The notes under the pieces: model-generated
What the model saw: the letters and a program-made list of their open reading frames with translations, nothing else
Database searches by the model: none
Told to the model about the DNA's origin: nothing
Program-made: the position numbers and the translations under genes
DNA from: Phallusia mammillata
Lineage: Eukaryota > Chordata > Ascidiacea > Phlebobranchia > Ascidiidae
Assembly: GCA_003260075.1 (NCBI GenBank)
Contig: QLIY01000180.1
Location: 1 to 64,000 of the forward strand
Length of the DNA stretch: 64,000 bases
Reading direction: 5' to 3'
Shown: one piece after another, positions 25,948 to 39,800 of the stretch
Position numbering within the stretch: the stretch's first letter is position 1
Layout of the letters: every line of letters begins with the position of its first letter

Positions 25948-27292
25948 AAATATGTTTCATTGGCCATAGTGGGGGTAACCTGATATACCCTTGGTCTCGC
26001 AGTCAGTTCAATAATTCTCGTGTGAGGTCCTTTGAAACAATAATAGGCCACCGGCGTTTAGGTCATTAATTCAGGGTGGCTTTTCCACGCAGTCACAGGC
26101 GTCTTTCGCAAAGCTAGCGGAAGGATTTTGAAGTGTAGGTTTGAAAATCATCGACATTCGGGCGCCCTATTCACTATTGTCAGGTTGAACAACAATGGTA
26201 CTTAAATGGAGTGAAAAAGAGTTCGCCCAACTTGAAAGTTCAAGTCTAAATACATCTAAGCCGACAATTATCAGCCATTTCTTGACTGATGACTGAAACA
26301 ATTGTTGTTCAGTGCAGCGTCGTGCACCTGTTTTACTTTTTTAGCAGCTATAAGTGTAAAGGCGTCGAGTTTAGCAGGAAAAATATACTGTGGTTTTGAT
26401 ACATATCACCGCACCTATGATGGAACTATTAATTTACAGCTGTTTAATGGATTTTGTAGGTGTGTTTTGTATCAATATTTAGCTCATAGGCAAGTTTTTA
26501 CCACATAATGTGATCCCCTCCACTCACTGACACATGTTCTGGGTGTAGCCGGGTTGTTATTTTTGTCGTTTCGCTACTGGGATAAGAAATGAAAGAAGGA
26601 GTAACGTCCGCAGCTGTGGCACCACCCCAGTATCTGCTGTCAACCATATACCGACAAAGCTGGCATCCGGTTGCTTCCACTCAAAAACACACGTCAAAGT
26701 GAGTGTGTGTTATATGGGACGAGATGTCCAATATCATATGTGCTTAACAATCATTTCGCTATTATTACTTGTGAAGAAAGACATGAAACAATATGAAAAA
26801 AGACTTGAAACAGTGCCAAACAATATGTCGATTTTAAGCACCATGCCAAATAGAATTTTATTTTTTATAATGGAAGCTGTAACAAAAAGTTTTTGTTTGC
26901 TGAAAAAAAAAAAACGCAAACATATACAGTACAGCCCTTCGCGTCGCTTTGCGCGCCAAGCCTTTTGAGATGACCTAGCCCCGCTCCCGCTCCAGAAGTG
27001 GAATAAACGCTTGTGTTACCGACCCAAGTGCATCGACCTCGGTCATTGTACATGAAATTGGCTCCTTGAACGTTCAAGCATTCGCATAATACCGTCTAGT
27101 GCGACAGCTGCGGGACTGTAAAACATACCAGAGTGTTAACATAACGTGTTAGTGTAGACAATAGTCCGCAATTGACATGCGCCCGTTATCAGCTTTACTT
27201 GGCCAATGAGTTCTAACTTCAAAGTCAAGCAAGGTCATTGATGCCAGCTTTTATTGGGCCATTAGTAACCAGGTTTTATGTGATTTTGACAG

Positions 27293-28901
27293 AAACATTG
27301 AGAAGCGGAACGGATCATTGCCAATTGCCGGCAACTTGCGATGTCCATCTCCATTTCAGTCCACAGTTTCACCGAGAAAAAGGAGTTCTTCGAGAAGCGA
27401 ATACAGTCAGGCCCTGTTTTCTAGGAAATCCGACCGTGCAAAAGAATATAGACCTGTGTACCAAGCCCCTGACTTCTACAACAACGACCAGCAACAAAAC
27501 CAGGCCATTTTACCTGCTGCCGACGATACGTGGTCAGAGCTTTGTTCTGACAGCAAACGAAGCTTGGAAAACCTGAAGCTTCAAAGTCCGTCATCGCCAG
27601 CACTTGGAACCAAGCAGATCCAGACTCCACTCTCAGTTTGGCGTCGTCGCCTTAAAACGTACGTGGCGAATTCGCGCGTATCCCGGAGCGACGAACTACC
27701 AGGTCCACCTCTTCCCAGCGCATCCATCAATCTTGCTGAACGACAACATTCCTGGAGCAACATTTCGAATGCAAAGGGTTATCGGATCCTGAATTATCCG
27801 AACAATACTTTGGCAAAAATTTGTTTGGAGGGGAGGTCGCCGCCAATACAATCGCGTTCTACTTTCTCAAGAGGTTCTGATCCATCAAGAACGTTCAGTT
27901 GTTCAACATTCCCGGAATCTGAAACACCAGAAGCTGCAGAGAAAGCTGAATCCGAACACGAGTTTCATGCAGTTGACAAAAATACACCTACGGAAACTTT
28001 GCAGTGTATGGTGAATGACCCTTGCGATGCTGTTGAAGAACCCGCTCGTGAATCTACCCAAATGGTGGTCAGCAGCCCACACTCTAGCCATGAAGTTTCG
28101 GCGAACGATTCTAGCTCCAATGACAATCACGTCAACTCAAACACGGATGATGAGGACGATGATTATTCTTGTTTGGTTGAAAATCAGCAACAAAATAAAT
28201 TTTGTAGATGTGAAGATAATGCGCCAGGGCCCAGCATGGAAGATTTAGACAATTCTGATCTTTCCGAAAACGAGTGGTTTTCGGATCAAGGCGAAGAAGC
28301 CAGTGTGTTGGACCATACTGAAACCGACATGGAGAAGTTAAAGAAAATGTATGAACACGAAAATTGCTGCTCACACGAAGAGCTTGATGCGAAAGATGGA
28401 CTAAGTATCTCCAATACTGCGCATATTTTAGCTGTTGAAGAACAGGCCACAATGGAACAACACATTGGAACTGAGCTAGATTACGCTTTCGCAAATGTTT
28501 TACCCGGTGAACTCAATGAATACAATTTGCGCGAACTCTCGTCACTTCCCCCCGATATCAACTGGAGGTCTGTAGTGGACATATCCCACAATACTACTCG
28601 CTCCAAGACAAGAATCCAGACCCGCCAACAAACCGGTACTGCCAATCTGAGAACTAGGCGACGGCCGAAAACATCGGAAAGCAAGGATCACAACGCACTT
28701 GAGTGTATAATGGATAGACTTCTTGCCATGGAAAAGCTTCAAATGCTTACAGTTAATCAAGAAGTGCAGCGAAAGTACCACAACACGCACCACAGGCCAA
28801 GTTTTACTCGCTCAAAATCGACCTCGGTAAAGTCTTCTGCGACACCTGAAGTTGCTGTCGCACCAACTGAAACTGTCGTTAACTCACCGACCGAGTCAGC
28901 T

Positions 28902-28953
<52 letters not shown>

Positions 28954-29953
28954 CGGTCTCACGCCGCCGAAACTCTAACCCGAATGCGAGCATGCGCATG
29001 GCATGGGCGACCGAAACTACCCAAGGAGATTCCAGTGTCTTCAAACGTGCTTGTAAGGATGGTGACCTAACTATACTGCACAAGCACTGGATCGCCAGTT
29101 GCAAAAACAACGTACGAAGAAATAACATCCCGAGACGAAATTCAGAAAGTGCAAACAATGATCACCAGCAGAAGCGTTTTAGAAACGTTCGGAACCGCCC
29201 TGGTGTTTCGATGTACGTGTATGAATGGAGCGAGCGAATCAAGGACGAGAAGTCTCGGTACAGCTCTTTTGCCCTATCACAGCCTAAAGCTTGCCCCGCA
29301 TGCCGAGAGAGGGCTAGAAAACTGCGCAGAGACTCATATACACAACATCTGAGTCGCCCACGGTAGGTATCCGAGCACCAGGGGCGACATTTATTTATAG
29401 GCCTACCAGTGTATTTTGCAAGTGTGACAAAAGTATTAACCGGTTACAGTCAAGCCAATAAAACTATTGTCTTTGATTGGTAATGCCGTGACGTAGCGGC
29501 ATGTTGTGACAAGCAAGCTTGTGTTAGTTTATTGTTGTAATTGTTTCAAAACTTAAAAACCCGAACCATTGCCGTTGCGTACAAAATAAACAAGCTGTGT
29601 TGTGTTACAGTACACCTCGACCTGCTTCCAGGAACAACCGCTGCACGTCTGTTGAAAGACCCGCTTCACAACTTCAACAAAAAACGTCAGGGACAGCAAG
29701 TTCAAGCAGTAAACCCACCTCCCTTAGTACGAGCGTAGTTTCGCCACTGCTGTGGAAACAATGTAAACCGATTCACAGCAATCTACATATTGCAAAAGCT
29801 ACTATAAAAAGCGCTGGCAAGGATTACGACTATCTTACAAAACCTTTTCAGTTAAATAAACGCGAAATGCCTGATCCAACTTCGGGTGAAGCGCACCTAT
29901 TGACTTCCGCTGTGACTATTTCTTCAGTTTTGTTTAACGGTAGTGTCAATTGA
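27293..29953 (+). CDS. FAM217-family-like protein, 5' incomplete
   Basis: A large exon (27293-29362) is spliced (gtaggt...ttacag) to a final exon (29611-29953), giving about 800 residues ending SSVLFNGSVN. The first codons have no ATG. An acceptor tttgacag before 27293 implies at least one upstream exon that I could not find. The protein is mostly disordered, Ser/Asn/Glu-rich, with an acidic middle. The segment from about 28490 to 28780 (NLRELSSLPPDIN, then MDRLLAMEKLQMLTVNQE) resembles the conserved FAM217 block, in which a DLRE-type motif is followed by DRLLQLEWLQVQTVQ. FAM217 proteins have no established biochemical role. A CPACRERARK motif lies near the end of the first exon. The 17-glycine run at 28902-28952 is probably an artefact. 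A poly(A) signal AATAAA is at 29973. Confidence 0.6.
28902..28952. other. Probable gap placeholder inside the FAM217-like exon (51 G)
   Basis: Fifty-one G in a row read as 17 GGG glycine codons in frame. No other glycine codons, substitutions or repeat slippage accompany it, unlike natural poly-Gly tracts. The other G runs in the window behave as gaps. The same frame is open on both sides, which fits a gap of about the right size but is expected by chance one time in three. Confidence 0.6.
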
Positions 29954-30275
29954 TCAAAGTGTAATACGAAGCAATAAAAATCATTAACATGTGTCTTGAT
30001 TTTTAAGCGAATTCAACAAAGCTTTTTATATCTGTAGGCTTCTCGTAAGTTGTGAGATTAGGCAGTTTAATAACATTTTTAGTATGTTTTGGTTGGAAAT
30101 TTCCACCCGGAATCTAGCAAATGATTGATTGGAAAAAATGGCCATTCTCGTCATTAATTGTTTTTGAGCGGTTACCATCGTCGCAAAATAAAGGGTATCC
30201 CCCTATCTTGTATCCCAGTTCGCTGCAACAATGTGTTTATTTAACTAAAATTGGTCAGATGTAAAATTAAAAGCA
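29954..30275. other. Short intergenic spacer
   Basis: It contains the poly(A) signal of the FAM217-like gene and the presumed promoter of the HAD phosphatase gene about 300 bp downstream on the same strand. Nothing else was recognised. Confidence 0.5.
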
Positions 30276-31538
30276 ATGGGAAGCAGAATTCCCAGATTAT
30301 TGTTGTTTGATATTGACGGAACTCTCACACATTCAGCTCATAAGGATGCCGGAAATCCAATTTTGAATGCTCTTTCGGCCTCATTTGGACAAACTATCAC
30401 AAGAAATGGAATTGCATTTTCTGGTTAAACTTTGTTGTTGCTGTTTTACCCGTGCTTTAAATTTGTTTTTTATACTGCTCCTGCCTCCTGGTGTTAAAAT
30501 ATTTTTTTATCTTTGTCTACCCTTTATCACTACTACTTCAACCTGCATGTTATGGTAAGGCTAAGGTTACAAATTGTTCACAATTTTTAATGGATGTTCC
30601 GTTCCATCAAGGCATTCAGCGATTTATATCTGAATGTAAAAAAGCTTGCTTCACATCCAGCTTGCTGTCTTAAACCTTTTTCTGGTTAAAATTTGCACAA
30701 GTATTTGAAAATTGCTTTTCGTGGTCACAATGTATATGATTGAGTATTTTTTAGGGGGAACTGATCCAAGCATATGCAGAGAACTTTTAACTGGAAATGG
30801 AATATTGCCAAGCAACTGCATGGAATATGACCTAAAAATTCTGGAAGCTTTTAAATTGCTACCTGGTATAATGAAAGATGGCATGAAGAATGAAAGGTGT
30901 GGGTGTGGCATAAAATTCACACAATGATTCTATACCCTGATTAATACTATATTGCTGACCCTAATTACTTCAATGGTTGTTGTCACATATGGTTGGAAAC
31001 AACTACTTTTGTGTTGTAGTTATACCTGGAACATATTACCGAATGTCAACAATCTTTTAGAAGCTTTGTCGAAAAGAAATGATGTTCGCCTTGCTTTATT
31101 GACTGGTAAGTTCAGGCTCTTTTACAATATAAGATTACACTATTTTTAACTATGTTTTTAACAGGAAACCTTCAAACTTCTGCATTGTTGAAGTTACAAT
31201 CTGCTGGTGTAGTTACAAATCTATTTATAGTAGATGGAGTGGAAAGTAACTTGTTTGGTGCTTTTGGATCAGACCATGGTGACCGAAGTCAGCTTGTCAA
31301 AATAGCAAAGGAGAGATATGAAAAACTGCTAGGTTGCAGCATTATGCCAAATGATATGGTTATCATTGGTGATAGTCCGAAGGATATTGAATGTGCTCAT
31401 TCCAACAATGTTCCATGTGTGGCTGTAACCACTGGCAACCATGGAAATAAAGACCTAGAACATGCCGACCGACTTTTGGATGGTGGGTTTGTTGATATTG
31501 AGGAAAGTATTCAAGCAATATTGCAAACAAAAAGATAA
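30276..31538 (+). CDS. HAD-superfamily hydrolase (phosphoglycolate-phosphatase-like)
   Basis: Four exons (30276-30423, 30755-30896, 31020-31105, 31165-31538) give 249 residues, the usual length for this class. Motif I is LLFDIDGTLT, with nucleophile Asp12 and acid/base Asp14. Motif II is LALLTGN with Thr125. Motif IV is GDSPKDIECA with Asp195 and Asp199. The helical cap lies between motifs I and II (about residues 20-95), as in Gph-type phosphatases. It is predicted to be a soluble Mg2+-dependent phosphatase acting on a small phosphorylated metabolite, substrate unknown. A candidate poly(A) signal AATAAA is at 31728. The gene is complete and no key residue is missing. Confidence 0.9.
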
Positions 31539-32385
31539 AATCATAAAAAAACCAACTGTATGTAATCATTTACCTAATCCACCATGAAAATTCATATGCG
31601 TCTTGCTTTAAGCTTTGCAGTAAACATGTGCTTATATGATGCAAATAAGCAGCTGTCATTTTAAGCAATTTGCACTATTTTTCTATCAATTCATGTTTTT
31701 TATTTCCATTTGTTGTAACAAGTGGCAAATAAATTCCAGTGTTTCCCCAATAAAAAAAATGTTACAAACAATCCTGATTTTTTTAATCTTTAAACAGATT
31801 AATATGTGTGAAAATACCTCAGAAAATTTAATATGAAAATGAATAGAATTTCCAAAATCATCAGTTGAGTGTCCACTTAAATCTTGAATCCTTCCATTTT
31901 AAATTGAAGATGACAGTGGATCGAAATTAAAGTCCAGGCGACTAGACTTCATGTAATAAAGAATATTATAGCACAAGTTGGTCATTGTCTTTTTAAAACA
32001 AAAACAAGCTTTATAAACTTTATGTACTGCTACAAATATAAGTTTTACTAAATGTTACCATTACAAAACTTGACCCAAACATGAAAGAAAACATCTACAA
32101 CTACAAACACCATAACTGGAAACACACGAGTGCTGTTTTTTTTGCAAGGAAAAATTTGGTGTGATGCAACAAGTCAGAACTGTAGAACAAATATGCACAA
32201 AACTTTAACATAATCCCTACTGTTTTTTAATCCCACACATGTCTTAAAATAAAGGAAGTGCATTATTTCGTAAAATATTTATTGCGAGACAAATAACAAG
32301 GTTAAAGATCATTTTTGGTAACAGGGTCAAAATGCTTTAAAAGTAAGTCTACAAATGCAAACAAAAAATGTGAAAAGCTTAAGGT
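31539..32385. other. Convergent 3' spacer between HAD and LRRC43 genes
   Basis: The two genes end towards each other here. AATAAA signals face both ways (31728 on +, 32283-32278 on -). No exon was recognised. Confidence 0.6.
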
Positions 32386-35300
32386 TTAAAAATCTAGTTG
32401 CTTTAAGGCATCGCTTGCTGTATTCCACTTGTGCAGTTCCACCTGCACTTGAACAGTTATCGGGGGAGGGGGTTTGTTTTCTGCATTATCATCTTCAGCA
32501 ACATGGTCTGTTTTTTTGCTGTCCTTTTTCTTTCCAGCTGAACCTGGCTTGCCGCGTGACTTTCCTCTATCTGGGGATGGTGTGCGACGTTTACCTGATT
32601 TTCCACGTGAAGGTTTTGTATCCGGCTTTGGACTCTCCTAAGTGCAACAACTTAACATTCTCCACATTTTTAAATACTGTACCAAACAGATAACGGATTT
32701 GTACCCAACCCAAGGGTACAAAACACATCAAGTTTTGTACCCTTGGGTTGCAATCAACTTATGATAACTTCTGTTTTTTTAAAGAGAAAACCAGATTGAA
32801 CGTTGTTGAAATGAAAATTACAAATTGGTAGGACAATCTGAAAAAATACAGAGTTATAGTTTAACTATAGGTTCTTACTTCCAATGCCTCAGTATTTGTT
32901 TGTTTAAGTTCTTCTGCAGTTGGCATCGGGCCTCCACCACAATGACACATAACATCCACTTTATGATCTCCCTCAAGAAACATTATTAGAGGAACAACTT
33001 GTGAACCAAACTCTGTAAATGTTGGTGGGTCACTTCTTAGTTGTGCATCAGATTCTCTAGGTCCATTTTTCTTCTTTCCTTTGTCAGCTTTCCCTCCCTA
33101 ACAATGACATACTTTTTTGTTGCTGTCAACATTGATATCTTGCTTACTGTCATAACCCAGGTTGTATTTGTTTATCAAGTCTGATCACACATTTCTTTAT
33201 GCTCTGCATTTATAAATTAGCTTTTTTACATGTGGATAAATCAGTTAAAAATATATTTGGCCATATGGATACACACCTTATCCTTTCCTTTGGCATCTTT
33301 TTTCCCTGGTGTTTCCTTTCCATCTTTTGCTGATTTCTTTGCTGGTGTCTCGAGTACATCAGGTGTTTCATCTGTGGGAGTCACAGGCCATGACAAAGTC
33401 TTCTTTAACAACACTTTGAAACAAATGCCTTTCAGCAGAAAATCTCTTAAGCTTGTCAAATCATCAACCAGATGCAATTTCCTTCACAAACAAATCATGT
33501 AAAATTGGGATTTAAATTAAAATGTTTGTAGAAATAAAAACAGTACTTGTGTCCTATCAGAATTTCAGACTCTTCCCATTCTTTGGGTAGTGTTTCATGA
33601 AACACAACTTCTGTAGGAACTAGGCGAATGCTTTCTTTGCTAACTGGTAAAGATGGATTTCCACCTCTGGTTGTTAAATCTACAGCAGACATAAAAAACG
33701 AAGTTATCAAAAACACACAACAGCGTAACGAAAGTATTGTTTTAAAACATATTGTGTGCATTTACCTCTTGTTTCACAAGTTTTAGGGACAAAATCTTTT
33801 AGCATTTCATACTGAACCACAAACTGACTTGAAATGACGGGAAATTCAGGACGATCATCGTCTTCCTAGTTGATTACAAGTAATAGTTTTTTATGGTTTA
33901 CATTGGTTTGTGAAGTTACCTTCATTTCTTCTGGCATGGGTATCCCATTCAAGTTGTCAATGGTCACAACAAGCTGAGCTTCATCTAATATTAGCTCTTT
34001 CTTTTTGCCTAGTCCCTTGAAGTGATGTTTTTCATCAGCAGAAACTGTAATGTCATCAAAAATGGACAATTCTCTCAATGCATCGACAACATGTCCTCTG
34101 TATCCAGGTATCAACTGCAAAATTATTTTTTTGCCCAAGTTGTTTAAATCAGAATGGGTTAAAGCTGTACACTTTTGTTTTTTGACCAGACACCTAATAA
34201 TAATAATTTAATCCTTAAAACCAAACAATTAAGTAGAGTATATTTTACAGTCAAAAAGTCTGCCATATCCACACAAGATTCATACTTCTGTTGCAAATTA
34301 AACATTGTTACATTATAACAACATTATTATTTTTCACATTATGGTCAATGTTGCATAAATTTTATCAAAACTTAGATAGCCAGTCCCAGAATTGTTTGTA
34401 AACACAACTTTACTAATGAATCATATTATTGCTTAAGAAACAATAATTCTCAATCACAATTGAATAGACTGGTATGCATGTAAGTATAAGTCCATGACAG
34501 TTTATGCCCCTTTCAGTTAAACATTAGTTTAGTGATTTTAATTTTTGTACAAACTTAATTTGTCAAATAAATACACCAAAAAACGAAACTTACAGCAAGT
34601 GGATTTCCTTGTAAAACCAAATTTTTCAGGTTTGGCAAAGATGCCAGTCTGTCAACAAGCTCAACCAGCCCAGTTAGATTGTTGTAGCTTAGATCCAAAG
34701 ACATAAGAGAAGGCCTGAAGCAAAAAAGTAATGTCCTATTTTTGCAAATATGAAAAGAGATTTGTTTAATATTTCCAAAATGCAATTCTTTCTTAATGAC
34801 TTATAAACACTGCCATGTTTAAACCGTTCTCACACCCAGATAAAACTGTCGTGCTTTTCCAGTCGAATATGATGACATCAACACTTGAGCTTGTATTTGT
34901 ATGTTGGTACTGTCAAGCATTTACAATACTCATTTACTAAAACAATATGCATTACCAATACTCCACACTGAAAAACTTGTATTCATCAGTACTATACAGT
35001 TGATTGTGGGACAAGCCCAAGTGGAGCAATGGAGGTGGATTCTTGCAGAGGGAAGCTATACTTGAAAGACAGTTTGTGCATAGTTCTAAAACCTATAAAC
35101 AGACAGATTCAAGCCTCTCCAGAAAATAATATGTGAAGAAAAGCAACAATACCTTGAGATGTGCAGGTAAATAGTCAGATGAAACATCTTTCAATAGATT
35201 GACACTCAAAGTAAGATTTTCAAGGTTGGACAGTTTCAACATATTTTTGTCAATGTTGTTAACCTAATTCAGTTCAAAAATCTGATTATTTTTTGTAAGT

Positions 35301-35853
35301 TTATAGATAACAAACAGCAGTAAATTGCATTTACCTGTTGGTCTATAATTCTCAAGTTTTTGAAAAATTCGTGGGTAAATTTCGTCCCTTTCACTCCATC
35401 TAACTTCCAAGGTTCAGAAACAGCAACACTTCTGAGATTTGCAGCCTCAGGACTCCATGATGTGTCAACATCCCAGGTACCAGAGTTAAGGTATTCCTGA
35501 AGAACTTCCATTTTTTCATATTGCACCCCATAGTCTGTCATACACCGTAAACTGTGATTTTGATTTTACTTTGTGTAGGATTATGTAATGGTGTAACTTT
35601 TGTAATGAGCAAAAATATATTGTCAAAAAACTAAACATATACTTGCCTTTCATTGTAACCGAATATTGGCCTTCTGCAAATTGGTTTTTAGGATTTCTCT
35701 ACAGTGAAAAACATGTTTGGGTCACCAAAGTTTTCGTGCAGGTTCATTTAAACAAAACCTTACCCATGTACCAAATCCGCATGGAAATTCTTTTAAGCAT
35801 AATTGTCTAAGGAGTTCTTGGAAAGCTTCGTAACAAGAAATTGAATGTGGCAT
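32386..35853 (-). CDS. LRRC43: Leucine-rich repeat protein LRRC43
   Basis: Exons 35853-35764, 35698-35647, 35534-35335, 35263-35153, 35092-34956, 34714-34594, 34114-33920, 33865-33766, 33679-33547, 33481-33277, 33097-32879 and 32637-32386 join in phase to 604 residues (about 650 in vertebrates). LRRC43 landmarks are LCLKEFPCGFGTW at the start, the SPEAANLRSVAVSEPW segment, four or five leucine-rich repeats (LENLTLSVNLL, LLHLGLSHNQL, LMSLDLSYNNL, LKNLVLQGNPL), the IFDDITVSADEKHHFKGL cap, a TLSWPVTP segment followed by Lys-rich low complexity, and a C-terminal ITVQVQVELHKWNTASDAL. The vertebrate gene is expressed in ciliated tissues; no enzyme activity is known. The ATG at 35853 is the conservative start. 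The frame stays open to an ATG at 36069, but that stretch looks partly intronic. Exon 2 ends at a GC donor. Confidence 0.92.
35645..35646 (-). other. GC splice donor in LRRC43
   Basis: The junction ACAATGAAAG|GCAAGT is the only one that keeps phase between QYSVTMK and DYGVQYEK. It has the typical strong GC-AG context. Confidence 0.8.
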
Positions 35854-36069
35854 GTTGCGGAGATCGTCAAAGCAAAGCTGTGCTACAACAAACAAACAAG
35901 ACACAACGTACAATAATAGGGTATTTCCCCAATCTGGTAACCAAGCAACCACATCCACCGCTAAACGCGCTATTACATACTTTTCGTCCCAAAAATAACA
36001 ACGTTTGCAAATATTCGGCTGAAATGCAAATGGATTAACTGCAAAACATGTCATGGCACTATGTGCCAT

Positions 36070-36858
36070 CTTTAGAATTTAATTTCACAGCACAAATCGA
36101 GTCTTTGACAAATTTAAGTGCAAAATTTCTAATGACAAGTTTACTAGGTAGGCTACTTCGCTTGGTAGTCTTGTATCGCACGACTTGACTCAAAAATACT
36201 GCAGTCTCGTTTTCATGCGACGAGTCGTAAATACTGCACGTAACCTCAAGACACATAAACACATTATATATATGTTTATGAAGATAGCCCTGATACCAAC
36301 ACCTTCCTCAAACCTCTAACGTGGTACCTGTAGTATTTTAAGTTACGCCGCTTTAACTACTAGTTTCGTTGTATGTAAACGGTTACTTGCAGTATTTACG
36401 AGTTTTGTCGCAATAAAACGGGTTACCAGCAGTGATTACAATTTCGTCTCATTTTACTCCATGTAAGTAGGCCTACATTACCTGCAGTAATCGAAGTAGG
36501 CCTAGGTTACGCATGTAACGCACCAAGCGAACCTGTAGCTTTCAAAAACACCGCGTATTCAAGCCCATTTTAAAATATGCCAGTTGGTTTAAAATATCCT
36601 ACTGCATCACGATTTATTTGCTTTTAGGAGTGTTGGAGTAGGCAGCTTTTATATCGGCAAAAAATTATCCCCATTGACGCAAATGCAAACATTAACCTAT
36701 GTTGTGAGCTAACACAGAAATACTACCGCTAAGTATCTTTAGTGTTACAGCAATCTATAAATATTATAATAAACCAGAAATACTGCAACATACTCAAAAA
36801 GCATTTTTATTTTGACAGTAATATTTTTAATTGCAATCGGAACAGGGTGAAACAATCT
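36070..36858. other. Spacer between LRRC43 and the NUP133 3' end
   Basis: This is LRRC43 upstream DNA and the NUP133 3' UTR. A minus-strand AATAAA at 36811-36806, 48 nt after the NUP133 stop, is its likely poly(A) signal. Repeated 'taggcctac' strings occur near 36470-36510. No gene was seen. Confidence 0.6.
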
Positions 36859-39800
36859 TCAGGCAGCGGATGTAATCTGCATTCGTAAAACTTGTTCAAA
36901 ACTTGCTCGAAGCAGATATTCAAACGAAGAATCGTGTCGTAAATCACTAAGTTCTTCCCTTCTCAACAAATTTTCAACATCGGGCAAAATATCAACGAGC
37001 ATATCTGCAATTAAAACCAGAATGTAAATACACTCACTCACATACCGTCCTAAAACGCAGATTGCTTGCATACTTTACTAGAATATCGAAGAGTTATTGT
37101 GCAATTTGTTTATTACAGCTTCCCCACGAAAAAGATTCTTTCCCAGAGGGGAATTTCACATAGTGTGGCTTAAAGCGCATACGCAACAAATCATGCAGTT
37201 TCTAATAACATAACCAATTTATTTACTAAGTCACATACTTGTTGAATAGGTGAGCTTCAGCAGTTTAAACAGCACGGTATGGCTGCAAGTTTCAAACGGG
37301 TTCGAAGCAGCGTCAATATCCTTCCAACTATCTTTTAATATCGCTCTACACCAGATGAACAATTTCCACCAATCAGCGTCATTTGATTTGCTATCCTATG
37401 TGACGTCAGCCATTACAAATAAACAAATTTTAAGTCATATGATCAAATACGTATATTTTAACTTTATGGAAACCTAAACGACAAACCAACCTCCTCTGTT
37501 TCCATCGCATCGTTGTTGGGAAGGTAAGGAATTATTTCAAATGCCTTTTTGAAATCAACTTCGTTCGAAAATATATTGTCTTCACCAACATAGAGCTGAA
37601 TTGCAAACAGAAACCAATCATTGCAATATAATTGCCCTATATACTAAAACAATCTGTATACCTGTATTAGTTTGCTTGGGGAAAACACCGACATCGTATC
37701 AGGGTCTGTGTTGAGATTTTCTAGCACCACCGATGGAAGCGTTTCTTGGTATTGTAATAACAAATGTTCCTGGTTTACCTCTGGAATAAACCACATTAAA
37801 ATTTTCATTCTGATCCTTTCAGATTGAATATCTGAGATTAAACCGCTACTTTTGTACCAACGCAAGATGAAATCTTGTTTTAACACCTCAAGCAAAGCAA
37901 GATCTAATGTTATGCTACTTGTTTTCGTAATGTGTAATTGCACACAAACCCTGACAAATGCTTCGTTTAATAAAACAAAATACAAATCACACAAGTTAAG
38001 CATTGTTCCACACGAAAAACCAACAACCATTTACCTTCGACCTTTTCATTTATTATTGCATCTGATTGGCCTGAGAAAACAGTAGCAAGTTTTCCCAAAC
38101 TTAAATAGGATTTTTTTGTGGCGCACGACTCGGTTTCCATGGAAGCAAGATGACGTAATGTGTTGTGTGCATCCAAATATTTGCCTGAAAAATTAATATT
38201 TCTGTTTGGTGGAAAAATAACTTTATATGATGGGTATTGCTTTTTCATTACACCAAAACACCGTTGTTTAACAAACTCTGAAGGATGCTTGTTGGTGTGT
38301 ATTGGGTCCACACCCACAGTAATAAGGAACTAGTGGGTTACACTTGAATTTATGACACTTGGTTTCAGATAGCAATGTCATACACGCATCGTATAATTCC
38401 AAACGAAGATGGGAATATTAAAAGAGCAAAAGACATTGACAATGTGTTAAACGTATATACCTCTTCTAACTTGGTGCATCCACGCAAGTTTCGGATGAGC
38501 TGTAAGAAATGACGTCAGTTGATCATGGTGACGTTCTGTTGCGTCATCACCACAGCACGCCAACAATTTTCGGTACTCGTGACGGTCAAGATACCATTTA
38601 AACAAGAACTCCGAAAATCCCTAAGGTAAGAAATGAAACTCACTCGTTTAGTTTTTCACGAAGAAACTACGTTGCCCAGTCAAATTGGTTAAAATGGTTA
38701 GTTGCAACCTTACTTGTGATGCAAACTTGTTCATGTATTCCTGTGCTTTCGAGTGATCTTTCGTATCATCACACACCCGCACTAATGTGGGAAAGTCCTT
38801 ATATTTTTCAGCCAAAGTGGTCGCTTTTTCCCGCTGACCGTTGAGAACTACAAAAATGTCAAAAGACTTATGTCAACGAAAGCGTTTCGGACAAAAAACT
38901 TTTCGCAAAATGTAAAAATGAGATTTACCAAGAATTACTTTCAACAAAAATACACAATATAACAGGAACATGTCAATACTGAAGTAATACAGCACTTGTC
39001 TTCCAATAAAGCTGTTCTAAATTGCATTGGGAATATAGACCAATAGGTACGTTAACGAGTCAACATTATAATAACGCCTGTTAGCAACTGTCTGGCAGCA
39101 AAACATGCCTTTGACCTTTCGATGAAGCTCTACTATCCAAGGGGATTTAGGTGGCAATCATATTTCATAAACACACACAAACTCACGTAGTGGTTCAATT
39201 AACTGAAATCGGTGTCTCTCATAAGCTGCGTTGACCTCAGCCCAGCGCTGTCTGTTTTGCGCAAGTGATTTTAATTGTTCTTCGTATCCATCCAACACAA
39301 GATCAGCAAGTGTGGAGAGTGACTGATGAAGAACCGTCCTTTGCTGACTGTCTTCTGCTTCAGGAAGCCCATGATCGACTGTTATTTTGTGCTTTAAGTC
39401 AAACAAAAGATTAACAAACCTTCGAAATATACTCAAAAAGAGTGGCAGACGATCAGCGTCAGTGTAATCTTTTATTTATGGAGCAAAAATATTAATTTCG
39501 GCTATTTAAGCATCGTCAGTTTCCGTCTTATTTAAATGGAATATTTGTATGTTTGATAAGTGACCACAGATCCGTCGGTCACCACCCTGCGATACAGGCT
39601 GATTCTCTTAGTATGTTATGACATTACACTTACAAACCTTCAGCATTATAAAAAAAACTGCTATATATATCTACACAAACGAAAAAAAAACTCAACCTGG
39701 TAATAGTTTCAAAACAAATAACTTACAAACCTGTTGAATAATGAGATTCCGGACGTTCATTCTGCCAGCCCCGACCGTCCAAGGGAGAATCTCGCCTTGT

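Larger units (their letters stand above)
22772..27292. other. Gene-poor region between calpain and the FAM217-like gene
   Basis: The first part is the calpain 3' UTR. I found no supported exon. A 34-residue open frame at 26195-26299 (MVLKWSEKEF...) has no family match. Upstream exons of the FAM217-like gene may lie here. The stretch holds three presumed assembly gaps, at 23983, 25725 and 25855. Confidence 0.45.

Noticed and set aside
25755..26051. Poly-proline frame on the minus strand (and similar frames at 28757-29158 and 59433-59681)
   Set aside because: They are the complement of pure G runs that are probably gap placeholders. The flanking residues show no family and no splice signals.
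35854..36069. N-terminal extension of LRRC43 with a hydrophobic stretch (VVAWLPDWGNTLLLYVV)
   Set aside because: The stretch is bounded by a gtatgt donor and a tttgttgtagcacag acceptor and looks intronic. LRRC43 has no membrane segment. Kept only as a possible read-through start.
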